From Tropicimonas marinistellae (GTDB lineage: Bacteria > Pseudomonadota > Alphaproteobacteria > Rhodobacterales > Rhodobacteraceae), in contig NZ_LNCI01000009.1 in the NCBI RefSeq assembly GCF_001509585.1, positions 1-64,000 of the forward strand: a stretch of DNA of 64,000 nt. The letters are read 5' to 3'. The notes beneath the pieces are model-generated. The model was not told the DNA's origin and did no database searches. It saw only the letters and a program-made list of their open reading frames with translations. The translations under genes were made by a program, and so were the position numbers. Below are positions 44,526-53,083 of this stretch, piece by piece (within the stretch, counting starts at the first letter, position 1; every line of letters begins with the position of its first letter).

Positions 44526-44822
44526 TCAATCGAAGATATCGTCCAGATCATCCAGAACATCCTCCAGGAGGGACATAAACGCTGGCTTGCGTTTCTTGCG
44601 TTTCTTGGGTCGCTTTCGTTTCGCATCCATGCCCCGAAACGGAGCTTCCGCTGCCCGCCGATCCGTGGATTTGAGCGAAACGGGGTCCGGGTGCAACGCC
44701 TTGAGATGCCTCAGCGGTGCACCGCAGGCCGCGCAGACCAGTTCATGACGGGTGTCGCCCAGCACGAGGGCCGCCCGTGTGCCGCAATAGCAGCAAGTCG
44801 CGATCTTGGTGTTCCGGTGCAT
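44526..44822 (-). CDS. small zinc-ribbon protein with charged tail
   Basis: 98 residues. Two CxxC pairs (ATCCYCGTRA and VCAACGAP) make a zinc ribbon in the first 35 residues; then a Lys/Arg block (KRKRPKKRKKRK) and an acidic end (EDVLDDLDDIFD). The mix of basic block and acidic tail suggests nucleic-acid or ribosome contact. No named family. It lies 12 bases after the rRNA methyltransferase gene, so it is probably in the same operon. Confidence 0.75.
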   Translation of the reverse strand: MHRNTKIATCCYCGTRAALVLGDTRHELVCAACGAPLRHLKALHPDPVSLKSTDRRAAEAPFRGMDAKRKRPKKRKKRKPAFMSLLEDVLDDLDDIFD

Positions 44823-44834
44823 CTTCGAGCTGTC

Positions 44835-45614
44835 TCAGTCCGGGGATCGGGTTGCATATAGCGCGATCGCAGCTGCATTTGAGACATTGAGCGAGCCGAA
44901 TGCGCCGGCTGCGTCGATCCGAACCAGCCGGTCGCACGTGTTCCGGGTACGTTCGCGCAGGCCCGGCCCTTCTGCCCCAAGCACAAGGCCGAGCGGCAGT
45001 TCCGCGAATTCCAGCGCAGATCTCGCGATATCGGTCTCTGCCTCCCCGTCCAGCCCGAGCAGCACGTAGCCCATCTCCCGAAGGGCCTCCATAGTGTCAG
45101 CGAGGTTCCGGACGCGGAGATAGGGCTGTCGCTCCAATGCACCGGAGGCGGTCTTGGCCAGCGCACCGGTTTCCGGGGCGGAATGGCGTAGCGGCGCGAT
45201 CACCGCCCGGGCCCCGAAGACCTCGGCCGAGCGCAGGATGGCCCCCACGTTGTGCGGGTCCGTGACGCGGTCCAGCAGCACCAGGCGCGGCGCCCCATTG
45301 CCGGGGGCGCAGAGCGCGTCAAGACTCCCCCAATCCAACGGGCGGACCTCCAGCGCGGCACCTTGATGCACCGAGCCGGGGTCCAGCGGGACAGGAAACC
45401 GCCGCGCGTCGGCAAGCTCCGGCTCCATCCCACTCCGGGCGATGGCATCGGAAAGCTTGTCCGCAGCGTTTTTCGTCACCACCAGGCGCAGCCTGTCGCG
45501 CGCCGGGTTCATCAGCGCGTCGCGGACGGCGTGCAGGCCAAACAACCAGAGCGTTTCGGATGCCGCTGCCCTGCGAGCGCGTTCCTTTTCGACGACCCAG
45601 GCGGGTTTCTTCAT
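44835..45614 (-). CDS. TrmH-family rRNA 2'-O-methyltransferase (RlmB-like)
   Basis: 259 residues: an N-terminal RNA-binding substrate domain (LWLFGLHAVRDALMNPARDRLRLV) and a SPOUT knot domain with the three motifs LDRVTDPHNVGAILRSAEVFGA, LVLGAEGPGLRERTRNTCD and FGSLNVSNAAAIALY. Most like RlmB, which methylates G2251 of 23S rRNA; the exact target is inferred. Confidence 0.92.
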   Translation of the reverse strand: MKKPAWVVEKERARRAAASETLWLFGLHAVRDALMNPARDRLRLVVTKNAADKLSDAIARSGMEPELADARRFPVPLDPGSVHQGAALEVRPLDWGSLDALCAPGNGAPRLVLLDRVTDPHNVGAILRSAEVFGARAVIAPLRHSAPETGALAKTASGALERQPYLRVRNLADTMEALREMGYVLLGLDGEAETDIARSALEFAELPLGLVLGAEGPGLRERTRNTCDRLVRIDAAGAFGSLNVSNAAAIALYATRSPD

Positions 45615-45664
45615 TGTCGTATCCCTTTTCCCCTGCCCTGCCCCGGAACGACGGCAATAGCAAG

Positions 45665-46594
45665 TCAGCCTTCGCTCGGCGCCCCTGTACGCGACCGGCA
45701 GGGGCCGAAAAGGACGGTCACGAGAAGGATGACACCTGAGGTCGTAGCGATCATTCCCGCGGCACTGACCGCATTCACGCCACCGAACCAGAGTGGGCCA
45801 TAGCCGGCGAAGACATACCCCAACACTGCCGAGATCACGGCAAAGACGACCGACCAGGCAACCTGCATTTCCAGGCGGTTCGTCATCAGCCTCGCCGCCG
45901 CCGGCGGGCAGATGAACATGGCAATCACGATGATCGAGCCCACCGCGTCGAATGCCGCAACCGCCGCCACCGCCGAGACGATCACCAACGCCATGCCGAG
46001 CGCGCCTGTGCGAATGCCGACGCCCTGGGCGAACCCTTCGTCGAAAGTCGATATTTTCAGCGGCCGCCAGAACACCCAGATCAATACGGCCACGGCGACC
46101 ATCGTGACAAAAATCCGGGGCAGTTCCGGCGGCAAACCTGCCAAGGCGACGGGATCGAGCAGCGAATGCCAGCCATCTGCGTCCAGCCAGATGAGCGACT
46201 CCAGGTTGCCCATCAGCGCATGTTCGACGTCCAGGTGGACGGTGGATGTGTCCGACCGTTCCAGCAAGAGCACCCCGCCCGCGAACATCGAGGTGAAGAC
46301 CACGCCCATCGCGGCCCCGGTTTCAATTCTGCCGAGGCGCCGGATCGCCTCTATCAGAACCACGGCGACCACGGCAGCGACAGCGGCGCCGACCATCATC
46401 GGCCAGGCCGCGACCGTGCCGGTGACAAGGAAAGCCACCACGATACCCGGCAGCACCACGTGGCTGATCGCATCGCCGATCAGCGCCTGCTTGCGCAGAA
46501 CGAGGAAATTGCCCGGCAGCGCGCAGGCCACAGCGGTGAAGATGCCGATGAGGATCGGCGTCAGGCTCAGCGGAACGAATTCTGCTCCGCTCAT
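45665..46594 (-). CDS. metal ABC transporter permease 2
   Basis: 309 residues with about eight membrane helices, of the ZnuB/TroD/MntB permease family (LRKQALIGDAISHVVLPGIVVAF, FDAVGSIIVIAMFICPPAAARL). Pairs with the upstream permease, whose stop overlaps this start by 4 bases. Part of a Mn/Zn importer with four genes in order: binding protein, ATPase, two permeases. Confidence 0.92.
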   Translation of the reverse strand: MSGAEFVPLSLTPILIGIFTAVACALPGNFLVLRKQALIGDAISHVVLPGIVVAFLVTGTVAAWPMMVGAAVAAVVAVVLIEAIRRLGRIETGAAMGVVFTSMFAGGVLLLERSDTSTVHLDVEHALMGNLESLIWLDADGWHSLLDPVALAGLPPELPRIFVTMVAVAVLIWVFWRPLKISTFDEGFAQGVGIRTGALGMALVIVSAVAAVAAFDAVGSIIVIAMFICPPAAARLMTNRLEMQVAWSVVFAVISAVLGYVFAGYGPLWFGGVNAVSAAGMIATTSGVILLVTVLFGPCRSRTGAPSEG

Positions 46595-47805
46595 GCCGGC
46601 ATCTCCCGCGGGCCGCCGATGATCCCATCAATCTGTGCGATCTGGTCGGCGGTCAATACCGTCTCGATATCACGCAACCCGTCGTAGAGGCCGGACACCG
46701 CTTCGTATTCCGGCAATGTCTGGACGATCTGCCAGCGGTGTTCGTCACGCAGCGCCCGGGCGGCGCGTGCGCGTCCCGCATCGGTGGGGACACCGTCGCG
46801 CCGGGCGAGCCCATCTCGGGCCAGCAGGCGGATCGTCAGCGGTTCATAGACCGGTTGCTGCTGTGCCAGCGCCAGCAGACCCTGGCGAACATGGACCCGC
46901 TGCTGAAACTGCCTGTGATGCAGATATGCCGCCAGCACGCCGCGCCGAGGTGCGAGGAAAAGCGAGGCCACGAAAAGGGTGAAACAGGTCAGCACAATGA
47001 TGGGGCCAGTGGGAAGTGCTGGCGCGGAGGCCGAAATGGCCGCCCCGACGAAGCCCGACACTCCTCCGATAACTGCCGCGTAGGCCACGACGCGCTCGCT
47101 GCGCTCGGTCCAGAAACGTGCCGTCACCGGCGGGATTATCAGCAGGGCGACAATCAGGATGAGACCGACAATCTTCAGTCCGACCACCGTGACGGCAAGG
47201 ACCAGCCCCATGGTCATCATGTCCACGCGAGCGGGTTCCACGCCGATAGACCGGGCGTATTCCGCATCGAACGCAACCAATGTCATCGGCCGGCGCAAGA
47301 GCATGACGAGTGCCAGCGTCAGCGCGCCTCCGACCGCGATAACGATCGCGTCCTGACGGAGCATGCCGGCGGTCGACCCCAACAGCAGTCCATCGAGCCC
47401 GGCCTGCCGGCCCGATGACATCGTCTGAATCACGGTCAGAAGCACGATGCCGAACCCGAAGAAAACCGAGAGTACGGCGCCGATAGCGGAATCCTCGGCC
47501 AGCCTAGTGCGCCGGACAATCGCCTGAACACACAGCAGGCCGATCCAGGCAGACGCGGCCGAACCGAGCATCAGCCCGACCAGGTTTCGACCGTCGCCAC
47601 CGAGGGCCACCATGACGATGAAGGCCAGACCGACGCCGGGCAGCGTCGCGTGACTGATCGCGTCGGCCACCAACGCGCGCTTGCGCAGAAAAAGGAAGGT
47701 TCCTGTGACACCCGCGGAGATGCCAAGCAGGGCAGCCCCGACCGCTACCAACGTGGCGTTGTAGCCGAGCTGGAGCGTAAGAGCATCCACGAGCATGGGC
47801 TTCAC
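46591..47805 (-). CDS. metal ABC transporter permease 1 with C-terminal extension
   Basis: 404 residues. Residues 1-280 form the membrane permease (LRKRALVADAISHATLPGVGLAF, GLILIVALLIIPPVTARFW). About 110 further residues form a soluble winged-helix-like, DtxR-type tail (RIAYLHHRQFQQRVHVRQGLL-like start, RLLARDGLARRDG, LPEYEAVSGLYDGL). The GTG start at 47805 overlaps the ATPase TGA; an ATG three codons later is an alternative. The tail occurs in TroC/MntC-type permeases and may sense metal. Confidence 0.87.
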   Translation of the reverse strand: MKPMLVDALTLQLGYNATLVAVGAALLGISAGVTGTFLFLRKRALVADAISHATLPGVGLAFIVMVALGGDGRNLVGLMLGSAASAWIGLLCVQAIVRRTRLAEDSAIGAVLSVFFGFGIVLLTVIQTMSSGRQAGLDGLLLGSTAGMLRQDAIVIAVGGALTLALVMLLRRPMTLVAFDAEYARSIGVEPARVDMMTMGLVLAVTVVGLKIVGLILIVALLIIPPVTARFWTERSERVVAYAAVIGGVSGFVGAAISASAPALPTGPIIVLTCFTLFVASLFLAPRRGVLAAYLHHRQFQQRVHVRQGLLALAQQQPVYEPLTIRLLARDGLARRDGVPTDAGRARAARALRDEHRWQIVQTLPEYEAVSGLYDGLRDIETVLTADQIAQIDGIIGGPREMPA

Positions 47806-48611
47806 CCCGCGGTGAGTTGCAGGTTTTCGATCTGCGCCATGGCGAGCCGGCCGCCGTAGGCCTTCTGCAGGTTCTCGGCGTTGAAGGCCTCTCCCACCGG
47901 TCCTTCGGCTACTTTGCGTACGTTGATCAGGAATACGCGGTCGAAGTACTCTGCCACCGTCGCCAGGTCGTGGTGCACTGCGACAACGGTTTTGCCCTCA
48001 GCCTTGAGCGTCTTGAGGACGTCGATGATCGCTTTCTCGGTGGCCGCATCCACGCCGGCGAAGGGCTCGTCCAACAGGTAGAGGTCCGCGTCCTGAGCAA
48101 GTGCGCGGGCGAGGAAAACCCGCTGCTGTTGTCCACCGGAAAGCTGCCCGATCTGCCGATTAGCGAAATCGGCCATGCCGACACGCTCAAGACAGGCCAG
48201 AGCCTTGGCCCGGTGTGTCGCCCCTGCCCGCCCCAGAAGGCCGAGTTGGCGGTAGAGTCCCATCAGGACCACATCGACCACGCGGGTGGGAAAATCCCAG
48301 TCCACGCTGGCCCGTTGCGGCACGTAGGCAATGCGTTGGCGCTGCCCGGCCAGCGGCTTTCCATAGACCGTCACCGTACCCGACAACGGCCGGATCACGC
48401 CAAGCGCTGCCTTGAGCAGGGTGGACTTTCCAGCGCCATTCGGGCCGATGATCGCCGTCATGGAGCCATCCCGGAATGTTGCGTCGACGGAAAACACCGC
48501 CGGCTTCTCGCCGTAGGAGACCGTCAGCCCGCGAATTGCCAACGGGCTGGTCTCCACCGTGCTCTGGCGCAGGGTGTGACCGTCATCAGTTGCAAGTTCA
48601 AGATGCGTCAT
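47802..48611 (-). CDS. metal ABC transporter ATP-binding protein
   Basis: 269 residues, a standard ABC ATPase: Walker A IIGPNGAGKSTLLKA, Q-loop YVPQRASVDWDFP, signature QLSGGQQQRVFLARAL, Walker B DLYLLDEPFAGVD, switch His VAVHHDL. The YVPQR-DWDFP Q-loop is typical of Mn/Zn importers. Starts 9 bases after the binding-protein gene. Confidence 0.94.
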   Translation of the reverse strand: MTHLELATDDGHTLRQSTVETSPLAIRGLTVSYGEKPAVFSVDATFRDGSMTAIIGPNGAGKSTLLKAALGVIRPLSGTVTVYGKPLAGQRQRIAYVPQRASVDWDFPTRVVDVVLMGLYRQLGLLGRAGATHRAKALACLERVGMADFANRQIGQLSGGQQQRVFLARALAQDADLYLLDEPFAGVDAATEKAIIDVLKTLKAEGKTVVAVHHDLATVAEYFDRVFLINVRKVAEGPVGEAFNAENLQKAYGGRLAMAQIENLQLTAG

Positions 48612-48620
48612 ATCGTTGCC

Positions 48621-49595
48621 TCAGATGCCCGCCGAAAGTCGGCCGTTCATGCCACGCGGCGGGACGGTTCCACCAAGCGCCGAGGCGATAACCGTTACAT
48701 TGTGATCGATCATGCCAGTGTACGTTCCTTCGTAGGTGCCCGGCGCCCCCATGGCATCGGAGAACAACTCCCCGCCGATGCGCACGTCGTGACCCTTCGC
48801 AGCTGCACCCTCGATGAGCGCGCGGATATTGCGGTCGGAAACGGAGCTTTCCACGAAAACAGCCGCCACTTTTCGCTCGACGAGCACATTCACCAGTTCT
48901 CCGATACGGTTTAACCCGGCCTCGGATTCGGTCGATATCCCCTGAATGCCCAGCACCTCCATCCCGTAGGCTCGCCCGAAGTAGTTGAATGCATCGTGCG
49001 CGGTCACCAGCACCCGGCTTTGCTCCGGCACCGTGGGCAGAACGGACTTTGCATAGGCGTCGAGCGTCCGGATCTCCGCAACGAAAGCGTCCGCATTGGC
49101 CGCGAAGGTGTCCGCGCGATCCGGATTGATGCCAACCAACGCATCGCGAACGGCCGGGATGACCTGTTCCCAAAGTGTCGGGTCCATCCAGACATGGGGG
49201 TCAAACTTGTCAGGATAGTCGGTGTGTGAAAGCAACAGATCCGGCGGCAGAGTATCGGCGACCGCCACCACATTGCCTTTGCGGGCGAGCTTGCCGAAGA
49301 ATTCCTCCATCTGTGCTTCCAGATAGAGCCCGTGATACAACACGAGGTCGGCCTTGGTCATCGCAACGATATCGGTTCGGGTCTGGCGATATGAATGCGG
49401 ATCGACGCCCGGCCCCATCAGACCGTGCACCGACACCGCGTCTCCACCAATTCGCGCGGCAGCATCGGCGATCATGCCGGTTGTCGCCACGACGTTCGCC
49501 GGGACCGCCGGCGAATCCGCCAGTACCGGCCGCAGAGCAAGCCCCTGGGCAAGCACACCTGCCCCCAGTGTTTTCAACAGAACCCGTCTTTGCAT
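48621..49595 (-). CDS. metal ABC transporter substrate-binding protein (Mn/Zn)
   Basis: 324 residues, cluster A-I periplasmic metal binder. Signal peptide of Tat-like look (MQRRVLLKTLGAGVLAQGLAL). Metal ligand His residues are in GVDPHSYRQT, FDPHVWMDP and TAHDAFNYFGRAYG, with Asp/Glu late in the protein. The His-rich loop of ZnuA is missing, which favours Mn2+ (SitA/MntA type) over Zn2+, though this is not decisive. An inverted repeat at 49667-49696 may be the metal-regulator site. Confidence 0.88.
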   Translation of the reverse strand: MQRRVLLKTLGAGVLAQGLALRPVLADSPAVPANVVATTGMIADAAARIGGDAVSVHGLMGPGVDPHSYRQTRTDIVAMTKADLVLYHGLYLEAQMEEFFGKLARKGNVVAVADTLPPDLLLSHTDYPDKFDPHVWMDPTLWEQVIPAVRDALVGINPDRADTFAANADAFVAEIRTLDAYAKSVLPTVPEQSRVLVTAHDAFNYFGRAYGMEVLGIQGISTESEAGLNRIGELVNVLVERKVAAVFVESSVSDRNIRALIEGAAAKGHDVRIGGELFSDAMGAPGTYEGTYTGMIDHNVTVIASALGGTVPPRGMNGRLSAGI

Positions 49596-49666
49596 CGTCA
49601 CACCTGTTGCACCTGTTCCATGGTCCGGCCCGGAGAACGACCCGCTTGCACCTTCTATATGCAACT

Positions 49667-49696
49667 CGTTCTCAAAAAACAATGGTTTTGCGAACG
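49667..49696. promoter_or_regulatory. 11-bp inverted repeat upstream of metal ABC operon
   Basis: CGTTCTCAAAA, 8 bases, TTTTGCGAACG: arms match at 10 of 11 positions. It is 72 bases before the binding-protein start, next to ATTATCAT. Candidate operator for a Fur/Mur/Zur or MntR protein; it does not exactly match a consensus I know. Confidence 0.45.
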
Positions 49697-49841
49697 ATTA
49701 TCATCTGCAATGCGTGCATAACGGCTATCCGCCTGAAGACTGACCATTCTGCCATGGTCTTGCCTCCTCTCCGTGCGAGGGCTGCATCGTGAAATTACCG
49801 GTTGACCCCGACAAACGGCACGGCTATCTCCGCTCGGCGTC

Positions 49842-49925
49842 GGGCGACGTGCTGCAAGGTGCGGCAGCGGACTGTAACTCCGCCGGGGAGACCCATGCCT
49901 GGTTCGATTCCAGGGTCGCCCACCA
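49842..49925 (+). tRNA. tRNA-Tyr (GTA)-like, atypical
   Basis: 84 bases that fold as a class II tRNA with encoded CCA: acceptor GGGCGAC/GTCGCCC, D-stem CTGC/GCAG, anticodon stem GCGGA/TCCGC with loop CTGTAAC (anticodon GTA), variable arm GGG-GAGA-CCC, T-stem CCTGG/CCAGG with TTCGATT. G1:C72 and A73 fit tyrosyl identity. The D-loop (AAGGTGCG) and three bases between acceptor and D-stem are odd. It may be a second tRNA-Tyr, a special-purpose tRNA or a non-canonical one. Confidence 0.75.
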
Positions 49926-50393
49926 TCTCCCCGAATTCCCTCGTCACTTCAACGGATCGGTGTCCCGTGCAGCCTGAATCCGGCGCGAAGGCACTTCGGT
50001 TGTAGAAGCCGCCGTCGCAACCAAATGAAATGTCGGCACAAGGGAACGGCCTCCACGATGCCGATGAGCAGAACGCCCCCCTAACAAACAGATCTGGGGA
50101 CCCAGCGGCATCAGACTGCCGATCAAGTAGGCCAACAAGGACAGCAGCATCGCAAAAACCTTGCGGTTCCGCGCTCCGTTCGCCTCATCGAACATGGTAA
50201 GTAGCCGAACGATACCCGGGCGAGACCGAGCGGGTTCGGGCCAAACTCGGCATTCAGTGAAACCGCACAACGACCGGCAAAGAAACCGCCGGCAGCGATA
50301 GAAAACTCGGCTGGCCTCCACTTGTATGATTTCGACCGCGTCCAATGTGGCCCCGGAAGTGGGCCCACGAATAAGCCGATGAAGGCAAAACGT
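49926..50393. other. non-coding stretch between tRNA and polysaccharide export gene
   Basis: About 470 bases. A weak open frame on the minus strand (49944-50345) has no recognised domain and poor codon bias. No hairpin terminator, IS end or operator was identified. Confidence 0.4.
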
Positions 50394-51644
50394 TTAGTTG
50401 GCACCAGCCAGAAGGACCGCACCACCCACGATCCCGAGGACCCTAGCCGCATCCGCAACTGTCGTTACACCGCTGTCGTAGCAGGCCATGGCGTCGCCCG
50501 GCAGCAGGTAGGGGTCATAGTCGTCCCTGTCCTGACGCACCCGCATGTCCTCGATCTGTCGCTCAACCACGATTGAGACATCCGTCATCGGGTTGCGTGA
50601 AAACAAGGCGACAGCACGGTTCGCATTCGTTGCCCGAACACCGCCGACGCAGTTGGTCGTCACGACGCCCTGTGTCAGACGCGTGCCGTAGGGGACCTGC
50701 CGCGCTTCGCGTCCGATTGCGGCCGAAGCATTGCTCTGGGTCGGCTGGACGAGGTTGGAAAGGAACAGGCTGATCCCCGGCGGGCTGATCGGACTCGGCA
50801 CCATCAGGTTGTCCTGGAAGCAAAGGCGGCTTGGTACGTTCACCTCATCTCCAGAGACAAGCATAACGTCCTCGAAAGCGCGCCCATCCAGCACCGGCCG
50901 CAGATCCAGACGGTAAATCCGCCCGCCGCGACGCAACTCGACGGCTGACAGGTCCGCATCGGGGCGTACTCCGCCGGCCTGCCGCAGCGCCGCTGTCAGG
51001 TTCCGCAACTCAGTGGAAGCCCCACGGGCCTGCTGGCGTCGTTCGTCAATGGGACCGCTACCCGTACCGCCGAGTTCGAGCGGTCTCGGCTCGAACACGG
51101 CGCCTCCCACATTCACCCGCGCTGCATCGAGGCCGGAGAGGATGACTGTCGTGCGCGGCGGCTCGTTGTAAAATTCTCCGGACGACAGCGCCTGGGCGAT
51201 GTCCGTAGAAAGAGCTTCCGGCGTCCGGCCTTCCGCCGAGAAATCCCCAAGGAACGGCAGCCGGACCTTGCCTTCTCGGGAAATGACGTAATCACCGGAA
51301 AAGACGGCCTGCTCCCCGAGCACCGGCTCGTCACCTTCAACATGGATCTCTATAAGGTCACCGCGCGAAAGGACCTCGTTGCGCAACGCAACGGGTGGAA
51401 CTCCGGATGCCTTGCCGACCGCCCCGCCAAGCGGGGGTCTGCATGTTTCCGCGTTCATCCGCGGCGCGACGAGGAAATCGCTCGCTGTTTTGCGTGGGGG
51501 TGGGTCGCGATACTGTGCCTGATAGGCGGGATGTGACGCGGCGCGATCAACCGTCTCGAGATTGTCCGGACGGCCCTGCGGTCCGCAACCGACGAGCGCG
51601 AGCACCATGGCTCCTGCTCCGAGAATTCCGATGGTCCGTGTCAC
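50394..51644 (-). CDS. polysaccharide export lipoprotein (Wza/OPX-like)
   Basis: 416 residues. Lipoprotein signal with lipobox LVGC (Cys at about 20), so anchored in the outer membrane or periplasm. The Poly_export region (LSRGDLIEIHVEGDEPVLGEQ, YVISREGKVRLPFLGDFSAEGRTPEALSTDIAQAL) is followed by SLBB-like repeats (NVGGAVFEP, VSGDEVNVPSR). Likely forms the export channel for the polysaccharide made by the neighbouring genes. Divergent from the flippase gene, with a CTATCC-GAAG-GGATAG palindrome between them. Confidence 0.9.
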   Translation of the reverse strand: MTRTIGILGAGAMVLALVGCGPQGRPDNLETVDRAASHPAYQAQYRDPPPRKTASDFLVAPRMNAETCRPPLGGAVGKASGVPPVALRNEVLSRGDLIEIHVEGDEPVLGEQAVFSGDYVISREGKVRLPFLGDFSAEGRTPEALSTDIAQALSSGEFYNEPPRTTVILSGLDAARVNVGGAVFEPRPLELGGTGSGPIDERRQQARGASTELRNLTAALRQAGGVRPDADLSAVELRRGGRIYRLDLRPVLDGRAFEDVMLVSGDEVNVPSRLCFQDNLMVPSPISPPGISLFLSNLVQPTQSNASAAIGREARQVPYGTRLTQGVVTTNCVGGVRATNANRAVALFSRNPMTDVSIVVERQIEDMRVRQDRDDYDPYLLPGDAMACYDSGVTTVADAARVLGIVGGAVLLAGAN

Positions 51645-51700
51645 GCCTGTCCGCTCGTTCTGCTCTTTGGTCTTAGGTTAGTTCCTGTCGACAGCCAAGT

Positions 51701-51716
51701 CTATCCGAAGGGATAG
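51701..51716. promoter_or_regulatory. EPS palindrome, site 1
   Basis: CTATCC-GAAG-GGATAG, perfect 6-bp arms, in the divergent promoter region: 56 bases before the export gene and 119 before the flippase gene. Confidence 0.7.
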
Positions 51717-51835
51717 GGCCCTGTCCGACTTCGCCGCCGGAGTCTCCGTCGTTGCGCGAGACGCAGTGAGACCCGAGAGGTATTTCGGAGCCGACACGGC
51801 GCGAATGCCGTCCGCAAGCTCGGAAAGAACGTCAG

Positions 51836-53080
51836 ATGACACTTCAGGACCATTTCGTACGGTTCGGCCCCTTTGCCCGCAACCTCCTTGCCTACGCCGC
51901 TTCCGAGGCCGCAGCCAAGGCATCCCGCCTCCTCGTGGTCGTCGCCGTGGCCCGTACCATGGATGCCGAAGCCATCGGGATCGCGGCTGCTGCGCTGGCG
52001 GCTTCGGACATCCTCAAGGCCCTGACCGAGAACGGAGCGGTCCAGCGGATCATTGCCGCGCCGCAGGCCCAGCTGGAGGCCACCTGCCGGACCGCGCGAC
52101 GCATCTTCACCGCCTGGTGCCTGGGGCTCTTCGTGTTGCAAGCAGCCGTTGCCGGCGCGTTGTTTGCGTCGGGTGGCAGCGCCGTCGTCTCGGTGTTGAT
52201 CGTCATCCTTGCCGCAGAATACATCTTCATGCCGGCCGGCCTTGTACAGGTCGCACTGGCAATGCGGGAAGGCAAACTGCAGCAGACCGCTGCCATCTCG
52301 GCAGGACAAGTCGTCGGTGCGAACTTCATGTGTGTGGTTCTCGCTGTCCTCTGGCCAGGACCGCTGGCGCTGGTACTCCCAAGGCTAATGTCCGCTCCGA
52401 TCTGGCTGATCGCCGTGCGGCGGCTCCGCCCGTGGCGTCCCGACCCCAGCCAGCCCCCTGCGCCGTTGGCACCGTTCCTGCGCTTTGGCTGGGCCGTTCT
52501 GGGGGTCGAGGTTGTCAAGGCGCTGCGCCTGCAGGCCGACAAGCTTCTGGTCGGCCTCTTGCTGGGGGCGGAAAGCCTTGGGCTTTATTTCATGGCCTTC
52601 AACGCCGGTCTTGGCCTTGCCAACTCCTTCTCCATCGCCTTTGCAACCGTTCTCTATCCGCACCTGTGCGGCAGCGACGACCGTGCCAATGCCCTTCAAC
52701 GCGCGCTGACACTTGCGGTAGGGATCATCGCCCCAGTCGTCATTCTGCAATCTCTGGCCGCACCGCACTACGTCCCAATCCTCTTCGGAGACCAGTGGCA
52801 GGACCTGAGCCACGTGGTCTCCATCCTTTGCCTCGCCGCAATCCCCGGCGTCGTCTGGTCTGCCGCAGCGCAGTGGCTGCGCGCCGAGAACCGGCCTGAA
52901 AGCGAGTTTGCCGCCACCGCCGTCATGACCTTGGCTCTGATTGCCAACACGGCCCTGATGGCGCCATACGGGCTGGAAGCCCTCGCCTGGGGCTACCTCG
53001 CCGTGGCCACCATCACGCAACTCGGCGCGGCGCTCCTGCCGCTCGTAACCGCCCTGAAACCGCACCTCGTGGAGGCTTGA
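51836..53080 (+). CDS. oligosaccharide flippase (Wzx-like)
   Basis: 414 residues, about twelve transmembrane helices of the polysaccharide-transport (MOP) family: AYAASEAAAKASRLLVVVAVARTMDAEAIGIAA at the start, LQADKLLVGLLLGAESLGLYFMAF in the middle. Expected to flip undecaprenyl-linked repeat units across the inner membrane. The first glycosyltransferase starts 3 bases after its stop. Confidence 0.9.
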   Translation: MTLQDHFVRFGPFARNLLAYAASEAAAKASRLLVVVAVARTMDAEAIGIAAAALAASDILKALTENGAVQRIIAAPQAQLEATCRTARRIFTAWCLGLFVLQAAVAGALFASGGSAVVSVLIVILAAEYIFMPAGLVQVALAMREGKLQQTAAISAGQVVGANFMCVVLAVLWPGPLALVLPRLMSAPIWLIAVRRLRPWRPDPSQPPAPLAPFLRFGWAVLGVEVVKALRLQADKLLVGLLLGAESLGLYFMAFNAGLGLANSFSIAFATVLYPHLCGSDDRANALQRALTLAVGIIAPVVILQSLAAPHYVPILFGDQWQDLSHVVSILCLAAIPGVVWSAAAQWLRAENRPESEFAATAVMTLALIANTALMAPYGLEALAWGYLAVATITQLGAALLPLVTALKPHLVEA

Positions 53081-53083
53081 CCC

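Noticed and set aside
49944-50345. 133-codon minus-strand frame as a transposase or membrane protein remnant
   Set aside because: One hydrophobic stretch, but no transposase motif, no inverted repeats and poor codon bias.
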